Of a DNA stretch of 64,000 nucleotides, positions 9,487-18,604 are shown in pieces; position 1 is the first letter of the stretch, and every line of letters starts with the position of its first letter. Position numbers and translations under genes: made by a program. The stretch is from contig CP148265.1 of assembly GCA_045345765.1 (NCBI GenBank), positions 1,674,001 to 1,738,000 on the forward strand. The letters run 5' to 3'. The stretch comes from JAOARY01 sp045345765. Its GTDB lineage: Bacteria; Bacillota; Clostridia; Peptostreptococcales; Peptostreptococcaceae. Under the pieces are notes generated by a model. The model had not been told where the DNA came from, made no database searches, and worked only from the letters and a program-made list of their open reading frames with translations.

Positions 9487-10569
9487 ATGAAAATTTTTAA
9501 TCTTATAATGGCAGGTGGAACTGGGAGCAGATTTTGGCCACTAAGTAGGGAAAAAAACCCAAAGCAACTATTAAATTTAAGTGGTAATGATGTAATGATC
9601 AATGAAACAATTGATAGAACAAAAGGCGTTACAGATGTTAATAATACAATAATAGTAACAAATGAATCACAAGGGAATTTATTAAAGGATTTAATAAAGA
9701 ATAAGTATAATGATTTTAATGTAGAACATGTTTTAAATGAACCAAGTAAAAGAAATACAGCTGCGGCTATATGTTATGGAGCTTTTTATCTTAGCAAAAG
9801 ATATGGAGATTCTATTATGTGTGTATATCCAGCTGACCATTTTATAAAAGATGAAGAGAAATTTAATGAGACATTAAAAAAAGCAATTAAATTAGCAGAA
9901 GAAAAAGATTATTTAGTTACAATAGGTATAAATCCAACATTCCCATCAACTGGTTACGGTTATATTAATTTTAATAAAGATGAAAAATTAATGGATGATT
10001 GTTATAAGGTTGAAGAGTTTGTTGAAAAGCCAAATTTTAAAAAAGCAACAGAATATATAGAATCTAAACAGTATTTTTGGAATAGTGGTATGTTTATATG
10101 GAAGACTTCAAAGATATTAGAGGATTTTAAAAGATATTTACCTAAGATATATAATAAAATGGAAAAAATCTTTGAATATTATGGAACAGATGAGTTTGAT
10201 GCTAAATTAAATGAGCATTATTCAAGTATACAATCAACATCTATAGATTATGGAATCATGGAAAGAAGTGACGATGTTGCTGTTGTTAAAGGTGATTTCA
10301 AATGGAATGATGTTGGTTCTTGGGATGTACTAGGTTCCATATACAAAACAGATACAAAAGGTAATGTTAAAAAAGGAGATATAATAGAATTTGATAGTGA
10401 AAACTGTATATTCTATTCTAATGAAAGACTTATAACAGGTATAGGTCTAAAAGATATGATAGTAGTAGAAACAAATGATTCTATATTAGTTTGCCCAAAA
10501 GAAAGAGCGCAAGATGTTAAGAAGATAGTAGATACATTAAAAGAAGAAGGTAGAGCGGATTTATTATAA
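9487..10569 (+). CDS. manC: Mannose-1-phosphate guanylyltransferase
   Basis: Makes GDP-mannose from mannose-1-phosphate and GTP, for cell-surface glycans. The 360-residue protein has the nucleotidyltransferase signature GGTGSRFWPLSREKNPKQ at 10-27, the VEKPNF motif near 179-184 and the NSGMFIW motif. It is the short form, lacking the fused phosphomannose isomerase domain of bifunctional ManC enzymes. The start is set by TTGGGAGGTAGTTT. No manB/pgm or glycosyltransferase lies next to it in this window. With the MurJ-like flippase at 19219 it suggests that the region serves envelope polysaccharide synthesis. Confidence 0.93.
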   Translation: MKIFNLIMAGGTGSRFWPLSREKNPKQLLNLSGNDVMINETIDRTKGVTDVNNTIIVTNESQGNLLKDLIKNKYNDFNVEHVLNEPSKRNTAAAICYGAFYLSKRYGDSIMCVYPADHFIKDEEKFNETLKKAIKLAEEKDYLVTIGINPTFPSTGYGYINFNKDEKLMDDCYKVEEFVEKPNFKKATEYIESKQYFWNSGMFIWKTSKILEDFKRYLPKIYNKMEKIFEYYGTDEFDAKLNEHYSSIQSTSIDYGIMERSDDVAVVKGDFKWNDVGSWDVLGSIYKTDTKGNVKKGDIIEFDSENCIFYSNERLITGIGLKDMIVVETNDSILVCPKERAQDVKKIVDTLKEEGRADLL

Positions 10570-10597
10570 TCATAAATTATTCTATATATTAAAATTA

Positions 10598-10681
10598 AAA
10601 GCTACAATATTTATTTAGTTATTGATGTTTAAAAAAATTTTTTTAGAGCATTAATTTACTTATAGATATTGTAGTTTTTTA
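10598..10681 (+). terminator. Probable terminator after manC
   Basis: A 9-bp arm CTACAATAT pairs with ATATTGTAG about 50 nt later, flanked by A- and T-tracts, and ends in TTTTTTATATTT. The loop holds a second small AAAAAATTTTTTT hairpin. The long loop makes this less certain than the other terminators. Confidence 0.55.
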
Positions 10682-10713
10682 TATTTATTAATTTTATTTT
10701 GGAGGATAATAAT

Positions 10714-11826
10714 ATGGAGAATTTAAAAAGGGGATTTTCAGATTATAAAAAAGATAGGGATCATGATAAAAAAAATGATGAGGAATGCATAGATGATATA
10801 GAACAAATATCTAAAAAAGCTAGAGTTATAGGAAATCAAGATACTAAAAAGATATTATCTAAAGAAATGGATAACGATGAAGGTAAGATAAAAAATAAAA
10901 AAATTAAAAAAAAACTAGATGAGAAAAAGAAGAAAAAAGAAGGAAAGGAAGAACGAACAGCTTTTCCTAATGCAGTAAAGACGGCCTTTACAAAGGATAA
11001 ATTAATGACAAAATTAGGATTAGGAAAAAGAGAGATACATTTAAGACATTTTGTCATGGGATCTTGGTTTAGAAGTTTACCAGAGATAGTATCAAAACAA
11101 AAGAAAGAAGAGAATACAGATGTAAAAACAGAAGTAATTAAACCTGAAAAAGAATTTAATATGGAAAAACAACTTAAGGATTTGATACCAAGACTTAATA
11201 AATTTGCTGGAGGTAAAAAATACAAAATAGAAGAGGATTTAATTCAAAATACAAGGATATTATCTGAAATACTTCATAATTTAGAACCAAATTTGAATGC
11301 AGGAGAAGGTTTCGAAAACAGTTTTATTGGAGTTTATTCAAATAAATTTACTGAGTTAGCATTTAAGATAGATGATGAAAAAACAGTATATAAGTCTACT
11401 GATATTGATAAATTATTAGAAGAAAGAATAATATCAAGTACACAGACAAAATTCAATAAGGATGATTGGTTAAAGGATACTAATTTTAAAGAGATTTTTA
11501 AGCTGATAATTAATATATATAAATCAGAAGAAAGTCTTGGTATTGATAATGATGATGAAATATCATCTCATATAATAGCTAATGCATTGCATTATTTTGC
11601 ATATCAATTAGGGATGGATTTTATGAAACATGAAGAGGGAATTGGTAAGAATTTCAAAGATAAGAATGAGCCAATAAAAATATTACAATCTCTATTTGTT
11701 GGAGTTGGAGAGCAATTGTATTACATGGTAAAAAAAGCACATAAAGAACCTATTAGTGAAGATGATATAAAAAGCTTATTTGAAGAATTAGAAAAATTAA
11801 CAATAGGACTAGAAAGTATGAAATGA
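10714..11826 (+). CDS. Hypothetical protein, highly charged N-terminus
   Basis: A protein of 370 residues. The ATG at 10714 follows TTTTGGAGGATAATAAT; the in-frame TTG at 10699 overlaps that site and is not used as the start here. Residues 1-80 are extremely rich in Lys, Asp and Glu and look disordered. A short motif LGKREIHLRHFVMGSWFRSLPEI follows (in the full protein it spans about 105-125). Residues 150-370 are helical. There is no signal peptide or membrane segment, so the protein is probably cytosolic. I do not recognise it. It stands alone between terminator-like sequences, close to manC. Confidence 0.7.
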   Translation: MENLKRGFSDYKKDRDHDKKNDEECIDDIEQISKKARVIGNQDTKKILSKEMDNDEGKIKNKKIKKKLDEKKKKKEGKEERTAFPNAVKTAFTKDKLMTKLGLGKREIHLRHFVMGSWFRSLPEIVSKQKKEENTDVKTEVIKPEKEFNMEKQLKDLIPRLNKFAGGKKYKIEEDLIQNTRILSEILHNLEPNLNAGEGFENSFIGVYSNKFTELAFKIDDEKTVYKSTDIDKLLEERIISSTQTKFNKDDWLKDTNFKEIFKLIINIYKSEESLGIDNDDEISSHIIANALHYFAYQLGMDFMKHEEGIGKNFKDKNEPIKILQSLFVGVGEQLYYMVKKAHKEPISEDDIKSLFEELEKLTIGLESMK

Positions 11827-11905
11827 TAAAAAAAATAAAAGCACGTGAAAGTATTAAAAAAAAAGTTTTCCTAGAAAAAATCTTTATAAGGTAGTAATTT
11901 ACTTG

Positions 11906-11934
11906 TTGCTAACCTTTTATTTTTTTGCTATAAT
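11906..11934 (+). promoter_or_regulatory. Sigma-A promoter of the SulP gene
   Basis: A -35 TTGCTA and a perfect -10 TATAAT are separated by 17 bp. Transcription from about 11941 would give an untranslated leader of about 160 nt before the SulP gene. I could not match that leader to a known riboswitch. Confidence 0.75.
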
Positions 11935-12100
11935 ACATCAAGTATTGCAAATTTAAATCAGTAAATTCCTATTTATCCAAAAGATAAATTCTAAAAGATA
12001 ATCCTATCTGGTATCAAATCCTAAATTGTTGATAAAAATAAATAGATAGTGTGAAATGAAATTCACCATAAAAACTAAAAAATAAATAGAAAAATATTTT

Positions 12101-13603
12101 ATGAAAATAAATAAAAATATAAAAGAAAGTGAGTGTTTTAACTTAATGAACAATTACAAAAAAGAATGGTTATATAATGTAAAGGGAGACATACTCTCAT
12201 CAATGCTTGTTGCAATTGCACTTATACCAGAGGCAATTGGATTTTCGATTTTGGCAGGAGTTAATCCAATGGTTGGTCTTTATGCATCGTTTTTGATATC
12301 AATAATAACGGCTATTGCTGGAGCAACACCAGGAATGATATCAGCAGCAACAGGAGCAATGGCTCTAATATTTGTATCATTAGTAAAGAACTATGGTATA
12401 GATTATTTATTTATAGCAACTATATTAACGGGAATTATTCAAATTTTATTAGGATTTTTTAATTTTAGCTATATAATGAGATTCATACCTAGATCAGTTA
12501 TGACTGGGTTTGTAAATTCTTTAGCAATATTAATATTTGGAGCGCAATTACCTCATTTTAAGGGTGCGTCAATGCAAATGTATTTATTAGTAGCAGTAGG
12601 GCTTTTAATAATTTATTTACTTCCAAAGTTTAGTGACAAGATTCCATCTGCATTAGTTGCTATTATTGCATTAAGTGCTTTTACAATCTTAACTAATTCA
12701 GATGTAAAAACAGTTGGAGATATGGGAGAACTTACAACAGCTCTACCTAAGTTTTATATACCTTTTGAACTTATTAATATGGAAACCCTAAAAATAGTAC
12801 TTCCATATTCGATTTCTTTGGCGGTAGTAGGACTTTTAGAATCTTTATTAACATCATCAATAATATGTGATATGAATGAGCTTAAAGTAAATTCAAATAG
12901 AGAATGTGTAGGACAAGGTCTTGCAAATATAGTTACAGGAATGTTTGGTGGTATGGCTGGGTGTGCGATGCTTGGACAATCACTTATAAATGTTACATCT
13001 GGTGGTAAAAAAAGATTATCATCACTTTTAGCAGGTGTGTTTTTGATAGTATTAATATTTTTATTAAATCCATTTGTAACTAGAATACCAATAGCTGCTT
13101 TGGTTGCTGTTATGGTAGTAGTATCTATTAATACTTTTGAATGGGAAAGTTTAAAAAATCTAAAGACAATGCCAGTTGCAGATTCTTTAGTAATGATAAT
13201 AACTATTATATCAGTAGTATTTACACATAATTTAGCTAAAGGTGTTTTTGTAGGAATACTTATAAGCAAATTAATATTTGTTGCTAAAATTTCTAAAATC
13301 AATGTAGATAGTAATCTGTCTGATTGTAAAACAAAAAGAGATTATATAGTTTCTGGACAAGTTTTCTTTGCATCTGTTATGGACTTTGTTAATCATTTTG
13401 ATTATAAGGAAGATGTAAAGGAAGTTAATATAGATTTTTCAAATGCTAAGGTATGGGATGATTCAGCAGTTGGAGCGATAGATAAGATTATAGATAGATA
13501 TAAAAATAAAGATATAAAAGTAAATATAAATGGCTTGAATGATGAATGTAAGAATTTAATAAAGAATTTAACAGTTCATCCATGCCTAAAAAAAACAGCA
13601 TAG
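12101..13603 (+). CDS. SulP-family anion transporter with STAS domain
   Basis: An integral membrane transporter of the SulP family (sulfate, bicarbonate and other anions). The N-terminal membrane domain shows the family signatures ALIPEAIGFSILAGVNPMVGLYASF and TPGMISAATGAMA. A short C-terminal STAS domain starts near residue 415 (VFFASVMDFV... VNIDFSNAKVWDDSAVGAID). The length of 500 residues is usual. The start is unclear: ATG 12101 has no visible ribosome binding site, while ATG 12146 follows AAAGTGAGTG and still leaves the whole membrane domain. Which anion is carried cannot be told from the sequence. Confidence 0.9.
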   Translation: MKINKNIKESECFNLMNNYKKEWLYNVKGDILSSMLVAIALIPEAIGFSILAGVNPMVGLYASFLISIITAIAGATPGMISAATGAMALIFVSLVKNYGIDYLFIATILTGIIQILLGFFNFSYIMRFIPRSVMTGFVNSLAILIFGAQLPHFKGASMQMYLLVAVGLLIIYLLPKFSDKIPSALVAIIALSAFTILTNSDVKTVGDMGELTTALPKFYIPFELINMETLKIVLPYSISLAVVGLLESLLTSSIICDMNELKVNSNRECVGQGLANIVTGMFGGMAGCAMLGQSLINVTSGGKKRLSSLLAGVFLIVLIFLLNPFVTRIPIAALVAVMVVVSINTFEWESLKNLKTMPVADSLVMIITIISVVFTHNLAKGVFVGILISKLIFVAKISKINVDSNLSDCKTKRDYIVSGQVFFASVMDFVNHFDYKEDVKEVNIDFSNAKVWDDSAVGAIDKIIDRYKNKDIKVNINGLNDECKNLIKNLTVHPCLKKTA

Positions 13604-13752
13604 ATATAAATATAGATAAATAAATATAAATTTTGAAAAATTATAGCATATAGATATATAAGAGGAATGACAGTGAAGTTTTATGGTAATTAAATTTTTG
13701 AGTTAGTAATCCCAATGATCGGTATAGGGATTTAAGAAAGAGAGTTATAAAA

Positions 13753-13914
13753 ATGATGAAAACAACAAATAGTCCTTACGGAATGAACTACAAGGAAAGA
13801 GCAATAAAAGATTTAAATAATGAAAAGAGTTTAGAAGAAAACAATATGCTTTTAAAGGAAATCTTAAAAGAATTAAAAGTATTAACAACATACATGAGCA
13901 AGTTAGAAAAGTAA
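13753..13914 (+). CDS. Small ORF, 53-residue coiled-coil-like peptide
   Basis: A 53-residue ORF starting with two ATGs (13753, 13756) after AAGAAAGAGAG and ending at 13914. It is immediately followed by a near-perfect terminator, which makes it a complete transcription unit. The sequence begins MMKTTNSPYGMNYKERA and continues as a charged amphipathic helix rich in Leu, Lys and Glu, ending KLEK. There is no membrane segment. I do not recognise it. A small hairpin (AATCCC...GGGATT) lies just upstream. Confidence 0.5.
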   Translation: MMKTTNSPYGMNYKERAIKDLNNEKSLEENNMLLKEILKELKVLTTYMSKLEK

Positions 13915-13928
13915 TATAAAAAAATACT

Positions 13929-13968
13929 AAAGACCGTAATAGATTAACTAAATCTATTACGGTCTTTT
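13929..13968 (+). terminator. Strong Rho-independent terminator
   Basis: A 17-bp perfect stem with a 5-nt loop (AACTA), followed by TTTT, lies 14 bp after the small ORF stop. Confidence 0.9.
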
Positions 13969-14075
13969 AAAACTGAATACATAAATTGACTTTTTGTTAT
14001 TTTAAATATAAGGTGATTTTATAGGGGTTAAATTGTAAATTTGACAATTATAATCAAATTATTGGGGGTATTCAT

Positions 14076-15326
14076 TTGAAAAAAAAATCTATATTTATTT
14101 ATTCAAGTTTGGTTTTAGTAATTCTAGTAATTGTATATTTTAAAACTGATATAATATACAATTATACTAAACCAAAGAAAGTCGATTATAACTATGGAAT
14201 ATCAGATTTAACAAAACAAAAAGCATTAAAATTCAAAGAAGAATTGATAAAAGATACTAAAGTTTTTAATTATGAAGATGATTTTAGAAGTATTGCATTA
14301 GAAGAAGTTTATAAAACATATTCTAGAGTTAGACATCTTGAATGGAATCATCCAGAATTAGTTGATGAGTTTGATATATTAAAAAAAGAAATGAATGTTT
14401 TGGAAGGAATAAGAAATTATAATTATATAGCTAGAATTTGTAGAGCAATTGATGATTATGAACTTTTAGGAAATGGTTTGTCTTTAAAAGAGTATTATAA
14501 CGATATTCTAATAACTACAAATAATTACGAAAAAAAATTAATGGCTCTAAAAAATAGAGTTGTTAATATAGAAAAAAATTTTTTGAGTAAGGATAATTTT
14601 ATAGATGTATTAGGATTAGAATATAAATTAGATAACGAAATTGGAAGTTATGAAGAATTAGTTCCTTATGAAAGGATATTTAAAAATGATGAATACAATA
14701 TCACTAAGATAATAAATATAACTAGTATTAGTGATATAGATTTTTTGTATTTAGATTTTTTAGATAAGCAGATTCAAAAGCTGGAAGATAATTCAGTAAT
14801 AACAGGTTTTTCTACAGAAAAAATATCATCAATGTCAAAAGAAAAATATGAAAAAATAAGAGAAAAATATAATAGTTTTGTAAAGAATCCTGATTATGAT
14901 AACCATCTATATTTAATGAACTTGGATATAAACTTAGATTTTTCAAAAGAATCTAGGGACTTAGATTTTAGATTGATGGAATATTATTTTTTAATCCATG
15001 CAGATTTTTATGCAAAAGAAATGGATAAATTTGATGAAAAAACTATAAAAATACCGCGAAATGAAGAATTGATGGAACTATTATATGAGGAATATAATGC
15101 ATATAAAAAAGAATTGATTAACTCAAATTCAAATAATATTGTTTGGTTAAAAAATGATTTTATCAAAAATTCTAGATATATAGAACATTTATTAAATGGT
15201 GTAATAAATGATTCGAAAGATGTATTTTTAGTAGAATATTTAGATAAATATATATATGGAAACTATATTTATTTAAAATCAGGACACGAATATTTAGAAT
15301 TATATAAAAGTATTTTTAATCTCTAA
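14076..15326 (+). CDS. Membrane-anchored extracytoplasmic hypothetical protein
   Basis: A protein of 416 residues starting at TTG 14076, placed 8 nt after a GGGGG ribosome binding site (ATTGGGGGTATTCAT). Residues 5-22 are one hydrophobic segment (IFIYSSLVLVILVIVYF) without a lipobox, so it is an uncleaved anchor or a signal peptide. The rest is a Lys/Glu/Tyr-rich helical ectodomain without cysteines. I do not recognise a family. It is a single-gene unit between two terminators. Confidence 0.72.
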   Translation: MKKKSIFIYSSLVLVILVIVYFKTDIIYNYTKPKKVDYNYGISDLTKQKALKFKEELIKDTKVFNYEDDFRSIALEEVYKTYSRVRHLEWNHPELVDEFDILKKEMNVLEGIRNYNYIARICRAIDDYELLGNGLSLKEYYNDILITTNNYEKKLMALKNRVVNIEKNFLSKDNFIDVLGLEYKLDNEIGSYEELVPYERIFKNDEYNITKIINITSISDIDFLYLDFLDKQIQKLEDNSVITGFSTEKISSMSKEKYEKIREKYNSFVKNPDYDNHLYLMNLDINLDFSKESRDLDFRLMEYYFLIHADFYAKEMDKFDEKTIKIPRNEELMELLYEEYNAYKKELINSNSNNIVWLKNDFIKNSRYIEHLLNGVINDSKDVFLVEYLDKYIYGNYIYLKSGHEYLELYKSIFNL

Positions 15327-15377
15327 AAATTTTGCTTAATTAGTTTGAGGGCATTAATTAAGAGATGACGAATTTAA

Positions 15378-15426
15378 TAAAAAAGCAGTATGAAAATGAA
15401 AAAAGTCATTTCTATACTGCTTTTTA
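15378..15426. terminator. Bidirectional terminator
   Basis: An inverted repeat with outer arms AAAAAGCAGTAT and TACTGCTTTTT and inner pairing (GAAATGA with TCATTTC) lies between convergent genes. Poly-A and poly-T flanks suit both directions. Confidence 0.85.
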
Positions 15427-15454
15427 TGTATCTATTAATAATAGAATTTATAAA

Positions 15455-15829
15455 TTATTGTTTTAAATAAATATCTATATCTATATTAATATTTTGAAGT
15501 TGTTTTTTTGCTCTATCAATTCCCCAATCTTTAGGTTTTTTATTTTTATCATTCCATTTCCATTTACAACCATAATATATCCACTTACTTCTCAAAATTT
15601 CATGTACAATGTCAATTGGTAGAACGTTTTCTTTGTTAATGTTTAAATCTAAAATTTTATTTTGAAGTGAATTTAAAATAAAATTTTTATAGTCCTTAGA
15701 TATTTCTAATTCTTCTAAGGTAATATAATCTGTAACATCATATTCATAACCACAGCAATCACAAATAGATCCAGGAACTAATTCTTTTATCAATTTAAAA
15801 CCACATACTGGGCAATACACATATTTCAA
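15455..15829 (-). CDS. CPCC-type zinc-ribbon protein, candidate immunity protein
   Basis: A 124-residue small protein with a cysteine cluster at the N-terminus: Cys6 and Cys9 (CPVCG) and Cys23, 25 and 26 (CDCCGYEYDV). This resembles the cysteine-rich CPCC family, often encoded beside polymorphic toxins. The remainder is acidic and helical, with YYGCKWKWND near residue 92. The gene starts 14 bp after the stop of the secreted protein at 15844-16767, on the same strand, with AAAGGAGTTGAAAT upstream. The immunity role is inferred from this pairing and from the lack of a signal peptide. A general zinc-ribbon protein is the alternative. Confidence 0.75.
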   Translation of the reverse strand: MKYVYCPVCGFKLIKELVPGSICDCCGYEYDVTDYITLEELEISKDYKNFILNSLQNKILDLNINKENVLPIDIVHEILRSKWIYYGCKWKWNDKNKKPKDWGIDRAKKQLQNINIDIDIYLKQ

Positions 15830-15843
15830 CTCCTTTTTTAAAA

Positions 15844-16767
15844 CTACTTAACTCTTTCCATATAATAATGTAATGCTTTTAATGCCCATTTGTAACTATC
15901 ATGCCAACTTCTCCAACCTGGCAAGAAATAAGTCATTATTTGACCAGTTTTTGGATTATAAATAAGATATTCTAATGTTTTAGTATTGAATTTTATACGG
16001 TATTTTGAATTACTTTTTGAAACTCCTTCTTTGATATTTTTTCCTTTTTGTTTAAGAAATTTCTTTGCCATTTCCCAATATTTATTTTTATCAGGTTTTT
16101 TACCATTACCACCAGGCATATCAGCAAATTCAGGTGAATGATCATCGTAATGTCTATCAAAATCATGGAATTCTTTTTCAGTAGGTAACCCCTGAGCTTT
16201 AGCTGATAGATAATCAAAGGCTTCACTTACAAATGAACCGAATTCAGTTACAAAGATATCAACTATATCATCCCAAACATCTTTTATATCATTCCAATAG
16301 TAGGCGATTATAGCGGCTAATCCTAAACCTACAATAACATCTATTACATTTCCTACTGGAACACCTAGTGCCGAAGCAAATGCAAGAAGTCCGTATTCTA
16401 CAGCTGCTGGTAAATTTAAAGCTGCTAATTGAGTAGCTATACTTGGATTTGCAGCAGTCGTAGCAAAAGTTTTTCTAGAACAATCATATGATTGTATATC
16501 ATTTAAATAATTTTTATCAACATTTTGAATATGATATTCTAATAATGAAGAATCACCTTTTTGAGATAATTCTTGAATATAATTCAAAAATATTTCTTTT
16601 GATTTATCATCTAAGTTTTCATATGCTTCAATAGCAAATTGTTTTTCATTTAAAATAGGGTTTGTAGTTATATTTGAGCTTGTTCCAGCATATGCATATA
16701 CATTAACTGTACCTAATAACATTGTGATTATTAAGACTAAACTCATAATTTTATTTAGTTTTTTCAT
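15844..16767 (-). CDS. Secreted toxin-like protein with C-terminal nuclease-like domain
   Basis: A 307-residue exported protein. The ATG at 16767 has AAGGAGAATATTGAAC upstream; a TTG two codons earlier is also possible. Residues 1-26 form a signal peptide ending VNVYAYA. Residues 100-150 contain a Gly/Ala-rich hydrophobic stretch (GVPVGNVIDVIVGLGLAAIIAYY) that could enter a membrane. The C-terminal 90 residues (YWEMAKKFLKQKGKNI..., YRIKFNTKTLEYLIYNPKTGQIMTYFLP) have the beta-hairpin pattern of colicin-D/E5-like RNase toxin domains. Followed at 14 bp by the CPCC gene, it fits a toxin-immunity pair. The toxin call rests on pattern and context, not on an identified catalytic site. Confidence 0.65.
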   Translation of the reverse strand: MKKLNKIMSLVLIITMLLGTVNVYAYAGTSSNITTNPILNEKQFAIEAYENLDDKSKEIFLNYIQELSQKGDSSLLEYHIQNVDKNYLNDIQSYDCSRKTFATTAANPSIATQLAALNLPAAVEYGLLAFASALGVPVGNVIDVIVGLGLAAIIAYYWNDIKDVWDDIVDIFVTEFGSFVSEAFDYLSAKAQGLPTEKEFHDFDRHYDDHSPEFADMPGGNGKKPDKNKYWEMAKKFLKQKGKNIKEGVSKSNSKYRIKFNTKTLEYLIYNPKTGQIMTYFLPGWRSWHDSYKWALKALHYYMERVK

Positions 16768-17101
16768 GTTCAATATTCTCCTTATGTTTTATTGTAAATT
16801 AATATTTAAAGTCTTGAGTAGTACATAATTATTACACAGTGATAAATAAGCTTATTTACAAAGCTTATTCTACTTAGGTAAATCAAAATTGTCAATTAAT
16901 TTATTTTAAGAATAATATTGGATATATGACGTAAAAAAACACTTTAATATTAAAATATTTTTTTTAAGATGGATTTTTGTATAGACATGAGAATATATAG
17001 AAAAAAATACGAATTTTTATTCAATAAAATTTTTTTTAATAAAAAAAAGAAGAATAAAATATCAAAAATTATTTTATTCTTCTTTTTATAAATAGATATT
17101 A
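16768..17101. other. Intergenic region with palindrome upstream of toxin-like gene
   Basis: This AT-rich region holds the promoter region of the secreted toxin-like gene and the nhaC terminator. A 16-bp perfect palindrome, TAAATAAGCTTATTTA, sits at 16843-16858, and its right arm is repeated inverted just beyond (AAAGCTTATT), giving overlapping inverted repeats about 75 bp from the start codon. That is suitable for an operator. I see no ORF. Confidence 0.5.
17043..17087 (-). terminator. Terminator of nhaC
   Basis: Arms AAAAAGAAGAATAAAATA and its complement (17070-17087) with a short loop lie just downstream of the minus-strand antiporter gene; A- and T-tracts flank both sides. Confidence 0.85.
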
Positions 17102-18604
17102 TTAAATAATATCTTTGCTTGATTTAACGATATTTTTCTTAAGTCTTACATTTGGTTCACTTGGTAGACTAAAGAATGGTATTAATCTATCTAAGCCTGT
17201 TAGAGTTAATATTAATATAGATGCAACAGCTACCATTGCCATATAATTTGCTTTTATAATCTCAATAGCACTAAATTCATATAAAGGATATACAGCAGCA
17301 GCAATACCTACATAGAAACTCATATATACATGCCAAGGAATAAGTTGAGATCCAAATACCCCAAGAGCATCACCAAATGTAGCATTTCTAAGTCTTAATT
17401 TATACATGTCTTCTTCAGATGCTTCAACGTTCTCATCTGTAAGATTCTTAACTATTGGTCCAATTGTTACGATTTGAGCCATTTCATCAGAAAGTGCAGC
17501 ATTACCAGCTATTGATAATATACCATTCCAAAACATTAATTGTCTTACTGATTTAGAGATATGAGCAATTAATTTAGATAATGGAGCAAAAGCTTTCATT
17601 TTACCCATTATACCACCAAATGCACCTACCCACATCATCATAACAATTACCCAAGAACCAGCATCGGCAAATCCACCTGTAACTAAATCTAAAAAGTCTT
17701 TAGTAGAAGGTATTGTTCCAGCAACATTACCTAAAATATAAGCACTTATTATTCCAACTCCTAAACATGCTAATGTTGGTATTCCTTTTACAGCAACTAT
17801 CAATACCAATATAAGTGGTATTATCATATATAAAGGTACTCCATCTTGTACTTGATTTAATAATGTTACAGCAGCTGGTCTTTTTTCCATTAAAGCAGCC
17901 CAAACATTTTCTGGTATTTGAGCAATTGCAGAAGATGCATTTGCAGTTTCTGATGGATTAGAAAGTCCTGCTATAAAGAATAATATTCCTGCAACTACTA
18001 AACAGATTAAAGACCATACACCTTGATGTCTTATTCTGTGTATTACTTCAACATTTTGTATTCCTGAACTAACAACAGTAGTATCTGATATAAGTCCTAT
18101 ATTATCACCAAAACAAGCACCACCTGCTATTGCAGCAGTTGTAAGAACTATATTTCCACCAACGATATGGTTAAGCCATAAGAATATTGGTGCACATGCA
18201 GCAAAAGTACCCCAAGAAGTTCCTGTTGCTATTGAAAGTATAGCAGTAACAACGAACCCTGTAACAGCAATTGTTTTACCTGTTATACCTAGCTTTAGAG
18301 CCATTATTATTATACTTGCTCCAACTCCTGATGCCATAAATATAGCAGCCATTGCATATGCAAGCATAAGAATAAAGAATACTAATTGCATTTCTTTAAC
18401 ATTTTCAACAGCTGAATCAACAATATCATTAAAAGGAATTTTATCTGTTATAAATGCGATAATTGCAGCGTAAACAGTTGCAAGTGGTGCAGCTATAAGC
18501 GAATCAAATCCTTTAATCATAAGTATTGCCATCAAAAATACTGGTGAAATTTTTAAGATTGCGACTAAGATATTTGCTAACATATTGTTTTTCTTTGAAT
18601 TCAT
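17102..18604 (-). CDS. Na+/H+ antiporter, NhaC family
   Basis: A 500-residue polytopic membrane protein. Family signs are ATGTSWGTFAACAPIF, GGACFGDNIGLISDTTVVSSGIQ and a late SDEMAQIVTIGP segment. About 12 hydrophobic segments span the length. The start at 18604 follows GGGGGAGGAACATTTTT. NhaC proteins exchange sodium for protons or carry organic anions; the substrate is not readable here. It is a single-gene unit with its own terminator, divergent from murJ. A second, distant NhaC-family gene lies at 31580. Confidence 0.9.
   Translation of the reverse strand: MNSKKNNMLANILVAILKISPVFLMAILMIKGFDSLIAAPLATVYAAIIAFITDKIPFNDIVDSAVENVKEMQLVFFILMLAYAMAAIFMASGVGASIIIMALKLGITGKTIAVTGFVVTAILSIATGTSWGTFAACAPIFLWLNHIVGGNIVLTTAAIAGGACFGDNIGLISDTTVVSSGIQNVEVIHRIRHQGVWSLICLVVAGILFFIAGLSNPSETANASSAIAQIPENVWAALMEKRPAAVTLLNQVQDGVPLYMIIPLILVLIVAVKGIPTLACLGVGIISAYILGNVAGTIPSTKDFLDLVTGGFADAGSWVIVMMMWVGAFGGIMGKMKAFAPLSKLIAHISKSVRQLMFWNGILSIAGNAALSDEMAQIVTIGPIVKNLTDENVEASEEDMYKLRLRNATFGDALGVFGSQLIPWHVYMSFYVGIAAAVYPLYEFSAIEIIKANYMAMVAVASILILTLTGLDRLIPFFSLPSEPNVRLKKNIVKSSKDII

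Noticed and set aside
15993..16226. 77-codon minus-strand ORF
   Set aside because: It is a shifted frame inside the secreted toxin-like gene, without its own start signals.
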